DNA of 64,000 nt from an uncultured Litoreibacter sp. (GTDB lineage Bacteria > Pseudomonadota > Alphaproteobacteria > Rhodobacterales > Rhodobacteraceae): NCBI RefSeq assembly GCF_947501785.1, contig NZ_CANMXB010000001.1, positions 3,538,501 through 3,602,500 of the forward strand. Reading direction: 5' to 3'. Shown here piece by piece: positions 1 to 8,146 of the stretch. Made by a program: the position numbers and the translations under genes. Within the stretch, counting starts at the first letter, position 1; the number at the start of each line of letters is the position of its first letter. Below the pieces are notes generated by a model. That model was not told where the DNA came from, made no database searches, and saw only the letters and a list, made by a program, of their open reading frames with translations.

Positions 1-479
1 TGACGCATGGCGTGAACGAGTTCCCGCGTGCGCCCGTCAGGGTTGCCCATGGCCGCGCTGTCGAGGCGGCCCCGATATTGCAGGCCGCCATGCGCGTTGA
101 AACCAAAGAAGTCGGGCGTACATACCGCGCCGTAGGCCTTGCCGACCGCCTGGCCCTCGTCGACGAGATAAGGAAACGTCCAGCCGCTGAGTTTGGCGTA
201 AGCTTTCATGTTCGCGGGGCTGTCGGCGGGCACCAAGTCGTAGTCATTGGACATGATTGCGACCGTATTGACGCCTGTTGCTTTGAGTTCGTTTGTGTCC
301 TCTGCCAATCGCTCGGCAATGGCCTGCACATATGGGCAATGGTTGCACAAAAAGGCGACTAGAAGCCCCTTGGGCCCCATCGCCGACTGCAATGTGGTGG
401 TCTGGCCGTCCGGGTCCTGAAGTTCAAAATCAGGGGCGGGCCAGTCGAAATTACAAACAGGTGTGTCGAGTAAAGCCAC
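1..479 (-). CDS. Thioredoxin-like AhpC/TSA-family protein (3' end outside window)
   Basis: The minus strand reads from a GTG at 479, preceded by a well placed GGAGG, and stays open to the window edge, so at least 159 residues are present and the C-terminus is missing. The segment FLCNHCPYVQAI holds a CxxC pair in the position of a thioredoxin/peroxiredoxin active site, and the surrounding sequence (D.DG....L, then a strand, then CxxC) fits the redoxin fold. It is probably a cytoplasmic thiol oxidoreductase or peroxiredoxin-like protein; no signal peptide is visible. The substrate cannot be inferred. It is followed upstream by ppaC on the same strand, with about 90 bases between them. Confidence 0.8.
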   Translation of the reverse strand, partial: MALLDTPVCNFDWPAPDFELQDPDGQTTTLQSAMGPKGLLVAFLCNHCPYVQAIAERLAEDTNELKATGVNTVAIMSNDYDLVPADSPANMKAYAKLSGWTFPYLVDEGQAVGKAYGAVCTPDFFGFNAHGGLQYRGRLDSAAMGNPDGRTRELVHAMR

Positions 480-572
480 GTGGGATGCCTCCGGCGGGGA
501 TATTTTCAGACATGGGAAGGAATGGGCGCGCCTCCTTCCAAACGCGGGCGCGCGTTATCCTAAATATTGGGA

Positions 573-1490
573 TTACACCTTCAGGTTCGGGATAATCTGC
601 TTCTTGCGGCTCATGATGCCGGGCAGCACCACAGTGTCACCCGATACTGTCGCGCCGAAACTGGCTTCTGCCACACGTTTGGATAGGTCGTTGGGGACCA
701 GCATGGTGGCTTCTTCATTAAGAATGTCGACCACGAAGAGAAGGACCTCGTTCACCTTGTCCTCACCGGCAACATTCGGCATGGCGGCCATCAGCTCGGC
801 CTTGCGGTCCAACACCATTTTGGGCGAGGTGGTTTCCAACACAGAGACCCGGAATTTGACGCCGTCAACCTCGTATTCCTTGCTGTCCATGCGCAGCAAT
901 TCGGCTTCAGAGAAGGCCGAGACGTCGGATTTGGCCGCAAACATTTCTGCCGCGTAGTCCGCAATGTCGATATTCAGGTCCGCAGCGAGGCTTTCGGCCA
1001 GTTTGCGGTCAGTATCGGTGGTGGTGGGTGACCGGAATTCCAGCGTGTCTGACAGAATGCAGCTGAGCATCGCGCCTTTGATGTTGTCGGGCATATGGCC
1101 CGCGTGATGGCCCATCAGATCGTGCATGATCGTCGCGGTGCAGGCCAGCGGGCGGATCGTGATGTCGATGGGACCGGCTGTTTCCAATCCGCCGACCAGC
1201 TTGTGGTGGTCGATGATGGCTTGAATGTCGGCGCTGTTGATATTGTCGGGCAGCTCGGCCGGGTTGTTGGTGTCGACCACGATGCAGGTCTGTTCATTGT
1301 CCAACGTGTCGATAATGGTGGGTTTGGCGAGGTTCCAGCGGTCCAGCACGAAGGCGGCTTCGGTGTTGGGCTCGCCCAGCAGCACGGCGCGCGCGTCGCC
1401 GCCCTGGTGGTTCAGGAACCATTCCCAGATCAGCGGCGAGCCGGTTGAGTCGGTGTCTGGAGATTTATGGCCAAAAATAAGCGTCGTCAT
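573..1490 (-). CDS. ppaC: Manganese-dependent inorganic pyrophosphatase (family II)
   Basis: Family II pyrophosphatase that hydrolyses diphosphate to two phosphates in the cytoplasm, pulling biosynthetic reactions forward. The 305-residue length is typical. Seen: the N-terminal metal motif GHKSPDTDS (residues 7-15), VVDTNN near residue 71, the DHH signature IIDHHK with D94-H95-H96, and the DHHA2 substrate motif SRKKQ at 294-298. These metal ligands and the Arg-Lys-Lys set are those of Mn/Co-dependent enzymes, not of the unrelated family I Ppa. The gene stands alone, with its promoter facing the leader of the next gene on the other strand. Recognition is firm. Confidence 0.95.
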   Translation of the reverse strand: MTTLIFGHKSPDTDSTGSPLIWEWFLNHQGGDARAVLLGEPNTEAAFVLDRWNLAKPTIIDTLDNEQTCIVVDTNNPAELPDNINSADIQAIIDHHKLVGGLETAGPIDITIRPLACTATIMHDLMGHHAGHMPDNIKGAMLSCILSDTLEFRSPTTTDTDRKLAESLAADLNIDIADYAAEMFAAKSDVSAFSEAELLRMDSKEYEVDGVKFRVSVLETTSPKMVLDRKAELMAAMPNVAGEDKVNEVLLFVVDILNEEATMLVPNDLSKRVAEASFGATVSGDTVVLPGIMSRKKQIIPNLKV

Positions 1491-1571
1491 GAGCGTGTTG
1501 TCCTGCGCGAAAGGGGTGATTTTGGCGGTCTTATAGGTGGCGGCGGGGGGGATGTCACCCTTGCGCGCATT

Positions 1572-1600
1572 TTGACAGGCAGCGGTTGGGGTGCTATGAG
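1572..1600 (+). promoter_or_regulatory. Sigma-70-like promoter of the mini-ORF leader
   Basis: TTGACA at 1572-1577 is followed after 17 bases by TATGAG (1595-1600). This would start transcription near 1607, only a few bases before the strong AAGGAGG at 1614-1620, giving a leader of about 190 bases ahead of the small basic protein at 1798. The -35 is consensus and the -10 is weaker. Confidence 0.6.
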
Positions 1601-1629
1601 GAAGTCACCTACCAAGGAGGACTCTGTCG

Positions 1630-1647
1630 ATGGACAAACTGGCCTAA
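1630..1647 (+). CDS. Leader mini-ORF 1 (five codons, MDKLA)
   Basis: ATG GAC AAA CTG GCC TAA lies 9 bases after a near-perfect Shine-Dalgarno sequence, AAGGAGG (1614-1620). Five codons are too few for a folded product, so if translated it probably acts as a leader or ribosome-loading element. It is almost repeated at 1707 (MDKTG). A chance match of a strong ribosome site to a tiny frame is possible, but its occurrence twice with the same first three codons argues against that. Confidence 0.4.
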   Translation: MDKLA

Positions 1648-1706
1648 TTTCCCGCCATCCCGACTGCGTTTTTTCGCGTTACCTTTGCTGTAGGAGCACA
1701 CTGACA

Positions 1707-1724
1707 ATGGACAAGACCGGCTGA
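1707..1724 (+). CDS. Leader mini-ORF 2 (five codons, MDKTG)
   Basis: ATG GAC AAG ACC GGC TGA follows TAGGAG (1691-1696) by 10 bases. It shares its start and first three codons with the mini-ORF at 1630. The stop codon runs straight into a stem-loop (1724-1738), so a terminating ribosome would cover that hairpin. This arrangement suggests translation-dependent control of the downstream small protein, but no regulatory signal is identified. Confidence 0.4.
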   Translation: MDKTG

Positions 1725-1765
1725 CCCCGTTTCGGGGTTTGACACGTTCGCACGTTTGCCGTGCG
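1724..1765 (+). promoter_or_regulatory. Two stem-loops in the leader before the small basic protein
   Basis: Stem 1 pairs ACCCCG (1724-1729) with CGGGGT (1733-1738) around a TTT loop. Stem 2 pairs CGCACG (1749-1754) with CGTGCG (1760-1765). Neither is followed by a long T run, so they look like leader structures, not simple terminators. They sit between mini-ORF 2 and the start at 1798. I do not recognise a known riboswitch class. Confidence 0.45.
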
Positions 1766-1797
1766 GCCCCAACTCACTCCATTTGAAAGGGTATGAC

Positions 1798-1971
1798 ATG
1801 CCCAAATCTTCCAAGAAAACCCGCTCTGGCGGGACCAAAAAAGCTGTCCAACACTCCGCGAAACCGGGCTTTGACGCCGCGCAGTTGAAGGTCGGGAAAG
1901 GCGGCGGCAAGTCGCAACAGGCCTATGGCGGCAAACCTCCACGATTCCCCGGACGCACCGGCGGGCGTTGA
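1798..1971 (+). CDS. Small basic glycine-rich hypothetical protein (57 aa)
   Basis: The frame starts at ATG 1798 with AAAGGG just upstream. The product begins MPKSSKKTRSGG, ends in a PRFPGRTGGR-like tail, and is rich in Lys, Arg, Gly and Ser with no hydrophobic segment. Such composition suggests a disordered, nucleic-acid-binding or ribosome-associated polypeptide, but I do not recognise a family and assign no function. It is preceded by an elaborate leader with two mini-ORFs and a promoter, which supports real expression. The downstream DUF2161 gene starts 95 bases later and may be cotranscribed. Confidence 0.6.
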   Translation: MPKSSKKTRSGGTKKAVQHSAKPGFDAAQLKVGKGGGKSQQAYGGKPPRFPGRTGGR

Positions 1972-2066
1972 GCCTGCGGGCCCCGCCACGCGTGACATGC
2001 GCGGCGGGGCTTGATCGCGGGCGCGGTTTGGGCATTCTGAGGTGGAGCAGAAAATTGGATCAACCA

Positions 2067-2732
2067 ATGCGCGAAACAGAGCTGTATCCGGCGGTGAAAT
2101 CCTTCCTTGAAGGGCAGGGCTATGAAGTCAAAGGCGAAGTTGGCGCATGTGACGTTGTAGGCGTGCGCGGGGAGGACGATCCTGTCATCGTCGAGCTGAA
2201 GACCGGGTTTTCGTTGTCGTTGTTTCATCAGGGCGTCGCGCGCCAGGTCGTGAGCGATGACGTGTACCTGGCCGTTCCGCGTGCAACGGGAAAGCGGTTT
2301 GGCAAGGCTTTGAAGGAGAATATCGCCCTGTGTCGCCGTCTCGGTTTGGGGCTACTGACTGTGCGGTTGCGCGACGGGCTGGTGGAGGCACATCTTGATC
2401 CGGCGCCTTACACGCCCCGCAAATCGAAATTGCGCCGCGGGCGATTGCTGCGTGAATTCGCCCGGCGGGTGGGTGATCCCAATGAGGGTGGCGCTACGCG
2501 GGTGGGGTTGGTGACAGCCTACCGGCAGGATGCGCTGCTTTGCGCGGGCCATTTGGCGACGGCGGGGCCCTGCAAGGGGTCTGATGTTGCGCAGGCCACT
2601 GGCGTGCCAACCGCCACGAGGATTATGGCGGCTGATCATTACGGCTGGTTTGAGCGGGTGGCGCTCGGCGTGTACCAGCTGACCCCGAAGGGCGCGGAAG
2701 GGTTGGAGGCGTATAAAGGGCGTGGCGCCTAG
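2067..2732 (+). CDS. DUF2161 family protein, PD-(D/E)XK nuclease-like fold
   Basis: 221 residues starting MRETELYPAVKSFLE. Near residue 30-50 the pattern GACDVVGV...DPVIVELKTGF gives the D...ExK arrangement of the PD-(D/E)XK phosphodiesterase core, as described for DUF2161. The C-terminal half resembles a winged-helix region (DVAQATGVPTATRIMAADHYGWFERV). No family member with a known substrate comes to mind, so nuclease activity is inferred from the motif only. A longer frame opens at 1968, but the conserved family start is the ATG at 2067. The stop overlaps the convergent diguanylate cyclase stop by 4 bases. Confidence 0.8.
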   Translation: MRETELYPAVKSFLEGQGYEVKGEVGACDVVGVRGEDDPVIVELKTGFSLSLFHQGVARQVVSDDVYLAVPRATGKRFGKALKENIALCRRLGLGLLTVRLRDGLVEAHLDPAPYTPRKSKLRRGRLLREFARRVGDPNEGGATRVGLVTAYRQDALLCAGHLATAGPCKGSDVAQATGVPTATRIMAADHYGWFERVALGVYQLTPKGAEGLEAYKGRGA

Positions 2733-4177
2733 TCTTCGGGCGTGTAGGACTGCACCCTGTTGCGGCCCAATTCCTTGGCTTTGTAGAGCGCCAGATCAGC
2801 GGATTTGACCAGGTCAGCGACAAGCGCGCCATCTGCAGGCCAGACCGCCACGCCCGCAGAGATGGTGATCTTGGGCAGGGACTCGCCCGAATACTTGACG
2901 CTTAGGCTGGCGACCTGTTTGCGAAACTGCTCTGCCATGGCGTGTGTCTGCTCCTGCGACATGTCGGTGCAGAGCACGATGAATTCTTCCCCTCCCAACC
3001 GGCAGGGGGCGGCGTTTTCGGTGAAAAATTCAATCATCTTCGCGCCCAGCGCGCGCAACACCAGATCGCCAGCATCATGGCCATGGTGGTCGTTGAACTT
3101 CTTGAAATGGTCAACGTCGATAGAGATGACGGAACAATTGGCGCCATTGGTTCGGGCAACATTCACCTGGCGGTGGGCGGCTTCCAGGAACCAGCGGCGG
3201 TTCCACAGGTTGGTGAGCGGGTCGCGCACGGACTGGTCCAACAATTCCTGACGCAGTTGCACATTGGCGATGGCGAGGCTGATTTGTTCGGCACACAAAA
3301 GCGCGAGTTCCCAGCGTTGATCCAGGAAGTACTTGAATTTTTCCCGCTGTGCGCGGTCGGGGGCAAAGCCACCGAAGTCTAAATGCAGCAGACCGTTTGT
3401 TTGGCCATGTGCCGTGATTGGTACGCAGAAATAGGGGGAATCATCCTCAGCCGCATGGCTGTGCGCGCAGGGAAATTCGATAGGACGCATCCCAAAGGAG
3501 TAGGCGCGGCCACGGCGCAGCGCCCAACAATCGTCCGCCTCGATCTGTTTTGGGGCCGTGTCAGTGCCGCCCCATTGAATGTTGAGGTCCAGCGAGTCGC
3601 GGGAATTGGAGTAAATGTAGAGCTGGCCTTCCGCCTCCGGCATGAGGGTTTCGAGCGACTTGGCAATAACCAGCAGCAGCTCATCAAGCGACTTGGCAGA
3701 ATAAAGCCATTCGCTGACCTGGCTGAGCAGGCGGCGTTCCTGCTGACGCAGCTGTTCGTTCTCGGTGGCCTCCTTGGTCGACTTTTCCAATGCGCGGCGC
3801 GCCGTGACATCGCGGGACGAAGACATGAAATGTGTGTGGTTGCCCTGCGGATCAAACACCGGCGTGATCCGGCTTTCCATCCAAAATGGGGTGCCGTCCT
3901 TGCGGCGGTACTGCACTTCGATATCGACGGGTCTGCGATTGGTGATGCAATCTTCGATCTTTGCGATAGTCGCGGATTCCGTCACGTCGCCGCGGAGAAA
4001 ATCACCGGGTTTGCCACCCAGCATTTCGTTCAAAGTAAAGCCGGTCAGAAGTTCGAACCCGCGGTTGAGCCAGACGATCCGGTCCTCGCGGTCGGTGACA
4101 AGCAATGCGTCGCGGCTGAATTCCGCGGCCATGATCGCATATTGGTCGAATTCGCGCTTGGGGACAGGTTTGGTCAT
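2729..4177 (-). CDS. PAS-GAF diguanylate cyclase (GGEEF)
   Basis: A 482-residue soluble sensor predicted to make cyclic di-GMP from GTP. Order: an N-terminal PAS domain with PAC tail (about 20-135, including LNRGFELLTGF and RRKDGTPFWMESRI), a helical linker, a GAF-like domain (about 150-310) and a C-terminal GGDEF domain with DPLTNLWNRR and the intact active-site loop CRLGGEEF. I see no RxxD inhibitory site before the loop, so product feedback may be weak. There is no transmembrane segment, so input is cytoplasmic. The ATG at 4177 (MTKPVPKREFD) is preferred over an upstream TTG. Whether the PAS binds heme or flavin cannot be told. Confidence 0.93.
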   Translation of the reverse strand: MTKPVPKREFDQYAIMAAEFSRDALLVTDREDRIVWLNRGFELLTGFTLNEMLGGKPGDFLRGDVTESATIAKIEDCITNRRPVDIEVQYRRKDGTPFWMESRITPVFDPQGNHTHFMSSSRDVTARRALEKSTKEATENEQLRQQERRLLSQVSEWLYSAKSLDELLLVIAKSLETLMPEAEGQLYIYSNSRDSLDLNIQWGGTDTAPKQIEADDCWALRRGRAYSFGMRPIEFPCAHSHAAEDDSPYFCVPITAHGQTNGLLHLDFGGFAPDRAQREKFKYFLDQRWELALLCAEQISLAIANVQLRQELLDQSVRDPLTNLWNRRWFLEAAHRQVNVARTNGANCSVISIDVDHFKKFNDHHGHDAGDLVLRALGAKMIEFFTENAAPCRLGGEEFIVLCTDMSQEQTHAMAEQFRKQVASLSVKYSGESLPKITISAGVAVWPADGALVADLVKSADLALYKAKELGRNRVQSYTPED

Positions 4178-4244
4178 GATCTCGCATGGCAACTAAGAAG
4201 CTTGGGGGTCTTTTGCCAGAAGGACAGTTAATGAATTGCCATAT

Positions 4245-4259
4245 GCCGGATGATCCGGC
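4245..4259. promoter_or_regulatory. 15-bp palindrome between two divergent genes
   Basis: GCCGGAT (4245-4251), a central G, and ATCCGGC (4253-4259) form a perfect inverted repeat in the 187-base gap between the divergent diguanylate cyclase and amidinotransferase genes. It could be an operator for a dimeric regulator acting on either gene. No regulator gene lies next to it. A short RNA hairpin is an alternative. Confidence 0.35.
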
Positions 4260-4364
4260 GTTCAAATTCTCTCCAATATTTTTGTCAATTTTTAACAACC
4301 TCTTGCCTGACATTGGGGTAGCGGATAGCACTGCGCGTCGGGAGTTTTGCCTTGGGAGACCCGC

Positions 4365-5474
4365 ATGGAAAATACGGTCGTAAACAGCTGGAACGAATGG
4401 GACCCGCTGAAACATGTCATCGTGGGCCGCGCCGACGACTGCCATATCCCGCCGGAAGAGCCGGCGCTGGATGCCAAGGTGCCCGAGGACAGCGACATGC
4501 GCGGGCAATGGGGCCGCCGCCCGCAAGAGACCATCGACCGCGCCAATGAGCTTTTGGACAACTTCGCATCCATGCTGGAAAAGCGCGGGGTGCGGGTGGA
4601 CCGGCCGGTTTCCATTGACCACTCCAAGCCGGCGACGACGCCTGATTTCCATACCGATAGCCAGTTTGGCTGCATGCCGCCGCGTGACGTGCTTCTGACA
4701 GTGGGATCGGAAATGCTGGAGGCGACGATGTCCTATCGCTGCCGCTGGTTTGAGTATCTGAACTACCGCCCGCTGATGGAGCGGTATTTCGACGAGGACC
4801 CCAATTTCCGCCATGAAAGCGCGCCGAAGCCGCGGCTGACGGATGAGGATTACCACCCCGACTATCTGTCCGACAAAATCGGGGTCGAGAAGCGGCTGCA
4901 ATGGGCGGCAGAGAAGTTTTTTGTCACTACCGAAAAAGAACCCCTGTTCGATGCGGCCGACGTGCTGCGCTTTGGGCGCGATCTGGTGGTCCAGCATGGG
5001 TTTACAACGAACCTGAAGGGCATTGAATGGCTGCGGCGGCATTACCCTGATCACCGCGTGCATACGGTGAATTTTCCCGGCGACCCGTACCCGATCCACA
5101 TCGACGCGACCTTCACACCGCTGCGCCCCGGATTGATCCTGAACAACCCGCAGCGCCGCCTGCCTGACGACCAGCGCAAGATGTTCGAGAAGAACGATTG
5201 GGAAATTGTCGACGCAGCCCAGCCCGCACATAACGCGCCGCCGCCGCTTTGCTATTCTTCCACCTGGTTGTCGATGAACGTGTTGGTTTTGGATCCGAAA
5301 ACCGTCTGCGTCGAGAAGTCCGAGGTCTATCAGGCCGAACAGATGGACAAGCTGGGCATGAACGTCGTCGAAGTTGAGCTTCGCGACGCCTACGCCTTTG
5401 GCGGCGGGCTGCATTGCTGTACTGCGGATGTGTACCGCGAAGGCGGGTGTGAGGACTACTTCCCCAACATGTAG
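4365..5474 (+). CDS. Amidinotransferase of the arginine:glycine amidinotransferase family
   Basis: 369 residues. The family moves the amidino group of arginine to an amine acceptor through a Cys-bound intermediate. The two strongest signatures are present: PIHIDATF with His245, and GGGLHCCTADV near the C-terminus with Cys351, matching the His and Cys of vertebrate AGAT. The N-terminal NSWNEWDPLKHVIVGRA is also typical. The acceptor (glycine, another amino acid or an amine) is not evident, so guanidinoacetate synthesis is only one possibility. GGGAGA precedes the ATG at 4365. The 3' end overlaps the convergent Hint gene by 19 bases. No creatine or guanidino-breakdown gene is adjacent. Confidence 0.88.
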   Translation: MENTVVNSWNEWDPLKHVIVGRADDCHIPPEEPALDAKVPEDSDMRGQWGRRPQETIDRANELLDNFASMLEKRGVRVDRPVSIDHSKPATTPDFHTDSQFGCMPPRDVLLTVGSEMLEATMSYRCRWFEYLNYRPLMERYFDEDPNFRHESAPKPRLTDEDYHPDYLSDKIGVEKRLQWAAEKFFVTTEKEPLFDAADVLRFGRDLVVQHGFTTNLKGIEWLRRHYPDHRVHTVNFPGDPYPIHIDATFTPLRPGLILNNPQRRLPDDQRKMFEKNDWEIVDAAQPAHNAPPPLCYSSTWLSMNVLVLDPKTVCVEKSEVYQAEQMDKLGMNVVEVELRDAYAFGGGLHCCTADVYREGGCEDYFPNM

Positions 5475-6679
5475 CCTGCACACAGCGCGGGGCGGGCCCA
5501 TGGCGCCGTTGCCTTACCGGTCACCGTCGACTTTGATCGCCGGGTCGCGACATTGGGTTGCTGCATTTCCAGAATGGCCTTTCGGTTCTTCTTGCACCGC
5601 TCGACAAAGCGCTTTTGTTTGACGTTGGTCAGGCTCTCCAACGCGGCAGAGGCGTGCCGCATGGGGACGGCCAGTTCCGGGAGGAGAAGGCCGAGCTCCT
5701 GCCTGGTCTCATGTGGCATTGCCTTTAGCGACATCGGCCCGAGGTGCAGGCTTTCAGTTGGCGCGCCTTCGGAGAAAATCACCTCATGCGTGTCGAGCAG
5801 GACATGGAAATAGTCGAAGCTCGGCATCGTCTCCTCCACAAAGATACCGGGCAGGGCAGTCAGCTTGATCGCGTGCACAAGAATTTCATCCGCCCCGAAC
5901 ATCCTGCTGGCAATAGGGGAAGAGGCCAGCATGCGGTGTTGCCGCGAGACCCGCAGATCGCGTAGCGGCAGGTTATTCCCCAACGCGCCGGCGCTTATGC
6001 GCACGGGCCGAAGTTTGGGGTTGCGCGCCATCTGGCCGGCGGAGACATGCGTCTTTGCAACCCAGCGCACGGGCATAAGCCCGTTGCCGGCAGTCAGAAC
6101 CATATCGCCTACGCAGATGTCTTCTACGGCAACGGGGCCCCTGTCGGTTTGAATTTTGCTCCCACTGACAAAGCAGGTCACAAATTCCTGGTCATCGCTG
6201 GCCGTGGCGTTCTGGTTCTGCCCTGACCCGGAAACGGACGTGACATTGATTGACTGGACGGGCGCATTGTCCAGAGCGTTTGCACCCAACCCGAAGTCAT
6301 CATCTATCATGACCAGGAACAGGTCCCCTTCGGCCGTTTGGATGATCCCACCCAAGCCGACATAATCCGGCTCCCCCGAACTGGCAGTGAAGGTGATGGT
6401 CACATTCACGGTCGCCGCAAAATCCAACACCGTGTTCACGGTGCCCGACCCCAGATCGTATGACATGCTTTCGCCCGCGCCGAACCCATCGCCCTGAATG
6501 ACCCCGTCGCTATTGGCATCATCGGCCGTGACCGTGGTGATATGGCTATATGCCGGATCAGCGGCATCGTAGTAACTGTTGATCAGCGCGGCCTCGTTTT
6601 CGACCGCAGAATTGCCTTCAACGGTGTCCAGGTCACCGAAATTACCCAAGAAAATCATGGAGAAGGTTGTTGTTGTCAT
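5456..6679 (-). CDS. Hint (Hedgehog/intein) domain protein
   Basis: 407 residues. Residues about 1-165 are acidic, Asp/Gly/Ser-rich and beta-rich, like exported RTX-associated modules. Around residue 168 the sequence EFVTCFVSGSKIQT opens a Hint domain (Cys then SGSKIQTDRGPVAVEDICVGDMV), followed by LRPVRISAGALG, SRQHRM and HVLLDTHEVIFSEGAPTESL, the usual pattern of this Rhodobacteraceae family. The Cys at the domain start is the expected autoprocessing nucleophile; whether cleavage occurs here is not known. The basic C-terminal tail (KQKRFVERCKKNRK) is unusual. It lacks a classical signal peptide, consistent with non-Sec export or cytoplasmic location. Confidence 0.85.
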   Translation of the reverse strand: MTTTTFSMIFLGNFGDLDTVEGNSAVENEAALINSYYDAADPAYSHITTVTADDANSDGVIQGDGFGAGESMSYDLGSGTVNTVLDFAATVNVTITFTASSGEPDYVGLGGIIQTAEGDLFLVMIDDDFGLGANALDNAPVQSINVTSVSGSGQNQNATASDDQEFVTCFVSGSKIQTDRGPVAVEDICVGDMVLTAGNGLMPVRWVAKTHVSAGQMARNPKLRPVRISAGALGNNLPLRDLRVSRQHRMLASSPIASRMFGADEILVHAIKLTALPGIFVEETMPSFDYFHVLLDTHEVIFSEGAPTESLHLGPMSLKAMPHETRQELGLLLPELAVPMRHASAALESLTNVKQKRFVERCKKNRKAILEMQQPNVATRRSKSTVTGKATAPWARPALCAGYMLGK

Positions 6680-7033
6680 GGGGCGGGCTCCGGTCTCATC
6701 GACGTCAAACTGCCTGGCTGACGTACAAAGGCCACGCCAAAGAGTCGTAAAGACAACGGAAATTTTTCAGAAAAACTTTATGCAGATTGAGCTTTGCCGC
6801 GACTGAACCCACGCGACGGGAAATGCGGCGCGATGTGGGGCGTCGACTTCGATCGTCCATCCATTGGTCGAGTGACAAGGCACTGATGTGGTTCGGCTGG
6901 CGCGAAATGCGTCCGGTATGACCGCCACTCAATCCTCGGAAAAACAGCCGCAGATGCCAAGAACAAACTGTTTTTCACGTGTGTCGCAATCTGCCAGACT
7001 GGGCAAAAGGTCACGACAGCGAAGGGCAACCAA
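6680..7033. other. 354-base intergenic region between divergent genes, no gene seen
   Basis: The stretch holds the 5' regions of the Hint gene (minus) and the sterol-desaturase-family gene (plus). All open frames are short and lack family-like sequence or good ribosome sites. An A/T-rich imperfect inverted repeat lies near 6762-6780 (AAATTTTTCAG facing AAAAACTTT). I cannot place consensus promoters with confidence, nor recognise a small RNA. Confidence 0.5.
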
Positions 7034-8014
7034 ATGAGCGATCCCTCCCTCAAAGGCTGGAACCATATTCCTGCCGTGCCATTGAAAGTGTCGCCATTTT
7101 TCAGTTGGCCGTTGCGACCGCTCGAGATGCTCGCTTGGGTCTGGAACGCGTGGTTTCTGATCACCGAAAAGCTGATTATCCTCGGCATCGCGATCGTGTC
7201 GTTCTATTGGTTCCAGCCGCCGCTGGAGGTGTCAAAGACGCTCGCCTTTGGCTGGGTCGCCGAAATGTATGTCCGCAACCTGTTGCTGATGACCGCAGTG
7301 GCGGGCGGGCTGCATCTCTATTTCTACACATTCACCAAACAGGGCAAAGAGCTGCGTTACGATCCGCGCCCGCTGATGAAGAACGGCCGCCAATTTACGT
7401 TAGGTGGGCAAATTCGCGACAACATGTTCTGGACGCTGGCCAGCGGCGTGACGGTCTGGACCGGCTACGAGGTGTTGATGTTCTGGGCCTTGGCCAACGG
7501 CTATGCGCCGATGCTGACCTGGGCGGCGCACCCGGTCTGGTTCGTTGCGATGTTCCTGCTGATCCCCGTCTGGGAGAGCTTCTATTCCTACTGGATTCAC
7601 CGGTTCCTGCACATCCCGTTCTTATACAAGCATGTGCACGCCCTTCATCACCGCAACATCAATGTCGGGCCGTGGTCCGGGCTGTCGATGCACCCGGTGG
7701 AGCATTTGATATTCATAGGCTCGGTTCTTGTGCATTGGGTCGTTGGGGCGCACCCCGTGCATATCCTGTTTCATTTGCAATATGTTTCGCTGACGGCCGC
7801 CACGACGCATACGGGCTTTGAAGGGCTGGTGGTCAAGGACAAGAACCGGCTGGCGCTGGGCACGTTCCACCACCAGATGCACCACCGCTATTTCGAATGT
7901 AACTACGGCTCGCTAGAGATCCCGTGGGACAAGTTCTTCGGCTCGTTTCACGACGGCACCGCTGAGGCGAACGAACGGATGAAGGACAGACGCCAGCGGA
8001 TCATGGGGAGCTGA
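7034..8014 (+). CDS. Sterol desaturase / fatty acid hydroxylase family membrane protein
   Basis: 326-residue membrane di-iron protein. Several hydrophobic segments (about 45-75, 95-115, 145-205, 240-265) surround the His boxes HRFLH, HALHH and HQMHH, the eight-His pattern of the fatty acid hydroxylase superfamily. Such enzymes hydroxylate or desaturate lipids or carotenoid-like substrates in the inner membrane using O2; the substrate here is not evident. It is followed after 3 bases by a 42-codon frame that may be a gene remnant (8018), suggesting that a longer operon once existed. Confidence 0.88.
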   Translation: MSDPSLKGWNHIPAVPLKVSPFFSWPLRPLEMLAWVWNAWFLITEKLIILGIAIVSFYWFQPPLEVSKTLAFGWVAEMYVRNLLLMTAVAGGLHLYFYTFTKQGKELRYDPRPLMKNGRQFTLGGQIRDNMFWTLASGVTVWTGYEVLMFWALANGYAPMLTWAAHPVWFVAMFLLIPVWESFYSYWIHRFLHIPFLYKHVHALHHRNINVGPWSGLSMHPVEHLIFIGSVLVHWVVGAHPVHILFHLQYVSLTAATTHTGFEGLVVKDKNRLALGTFHHQMHHRYFECNYGSLEIPWDKFFGSFHDGTAEANERMKDRRQRIMGS

Positions 8015-8017
8015 GCA

Positions 8018-8146
8018 ATGGCGGCACTGACCATCAAGGACCTGATGGAAGCCAAAGGTAAACGCCAGCTGGACCAAGTACAGGTCGCCGCTTGGTTCTA
8101 CTCCCAGTCCAATGGGTTCAGCTGGAAGAGCTCTGAGAGTTGGTGA
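8018..8146 (+). pseudogene. 42-codon ORF, possible truncated gene start
   Basis: ATG at 8018 lies six bases after GGGGAG and 3 bases after the stop of the hydroxylase gene, an ideal coupled start. The product begins MAALTIKDLMEAKGKRQL and then becomes compositionally odd and ends after 42 codons, with its last 49 bases lying over the 3' end of the convergent peptidase gene. The first 18 residues look like the conserved beginning of a larger enzyme (faintly reminiscent of PanB-like proteins; a weak memory-based match). I read it as the 5' stub left by a deletion, although a genuine small protein is possible. Confidence 0.35.

Noticed and set aside
1724-1738. Intrinsic terminator in the leader at 1724-1738
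   Set aside because: The stem is only 6 bp and is followed by TTTGACA, not a T run, so it is better described as a leader hairpin.
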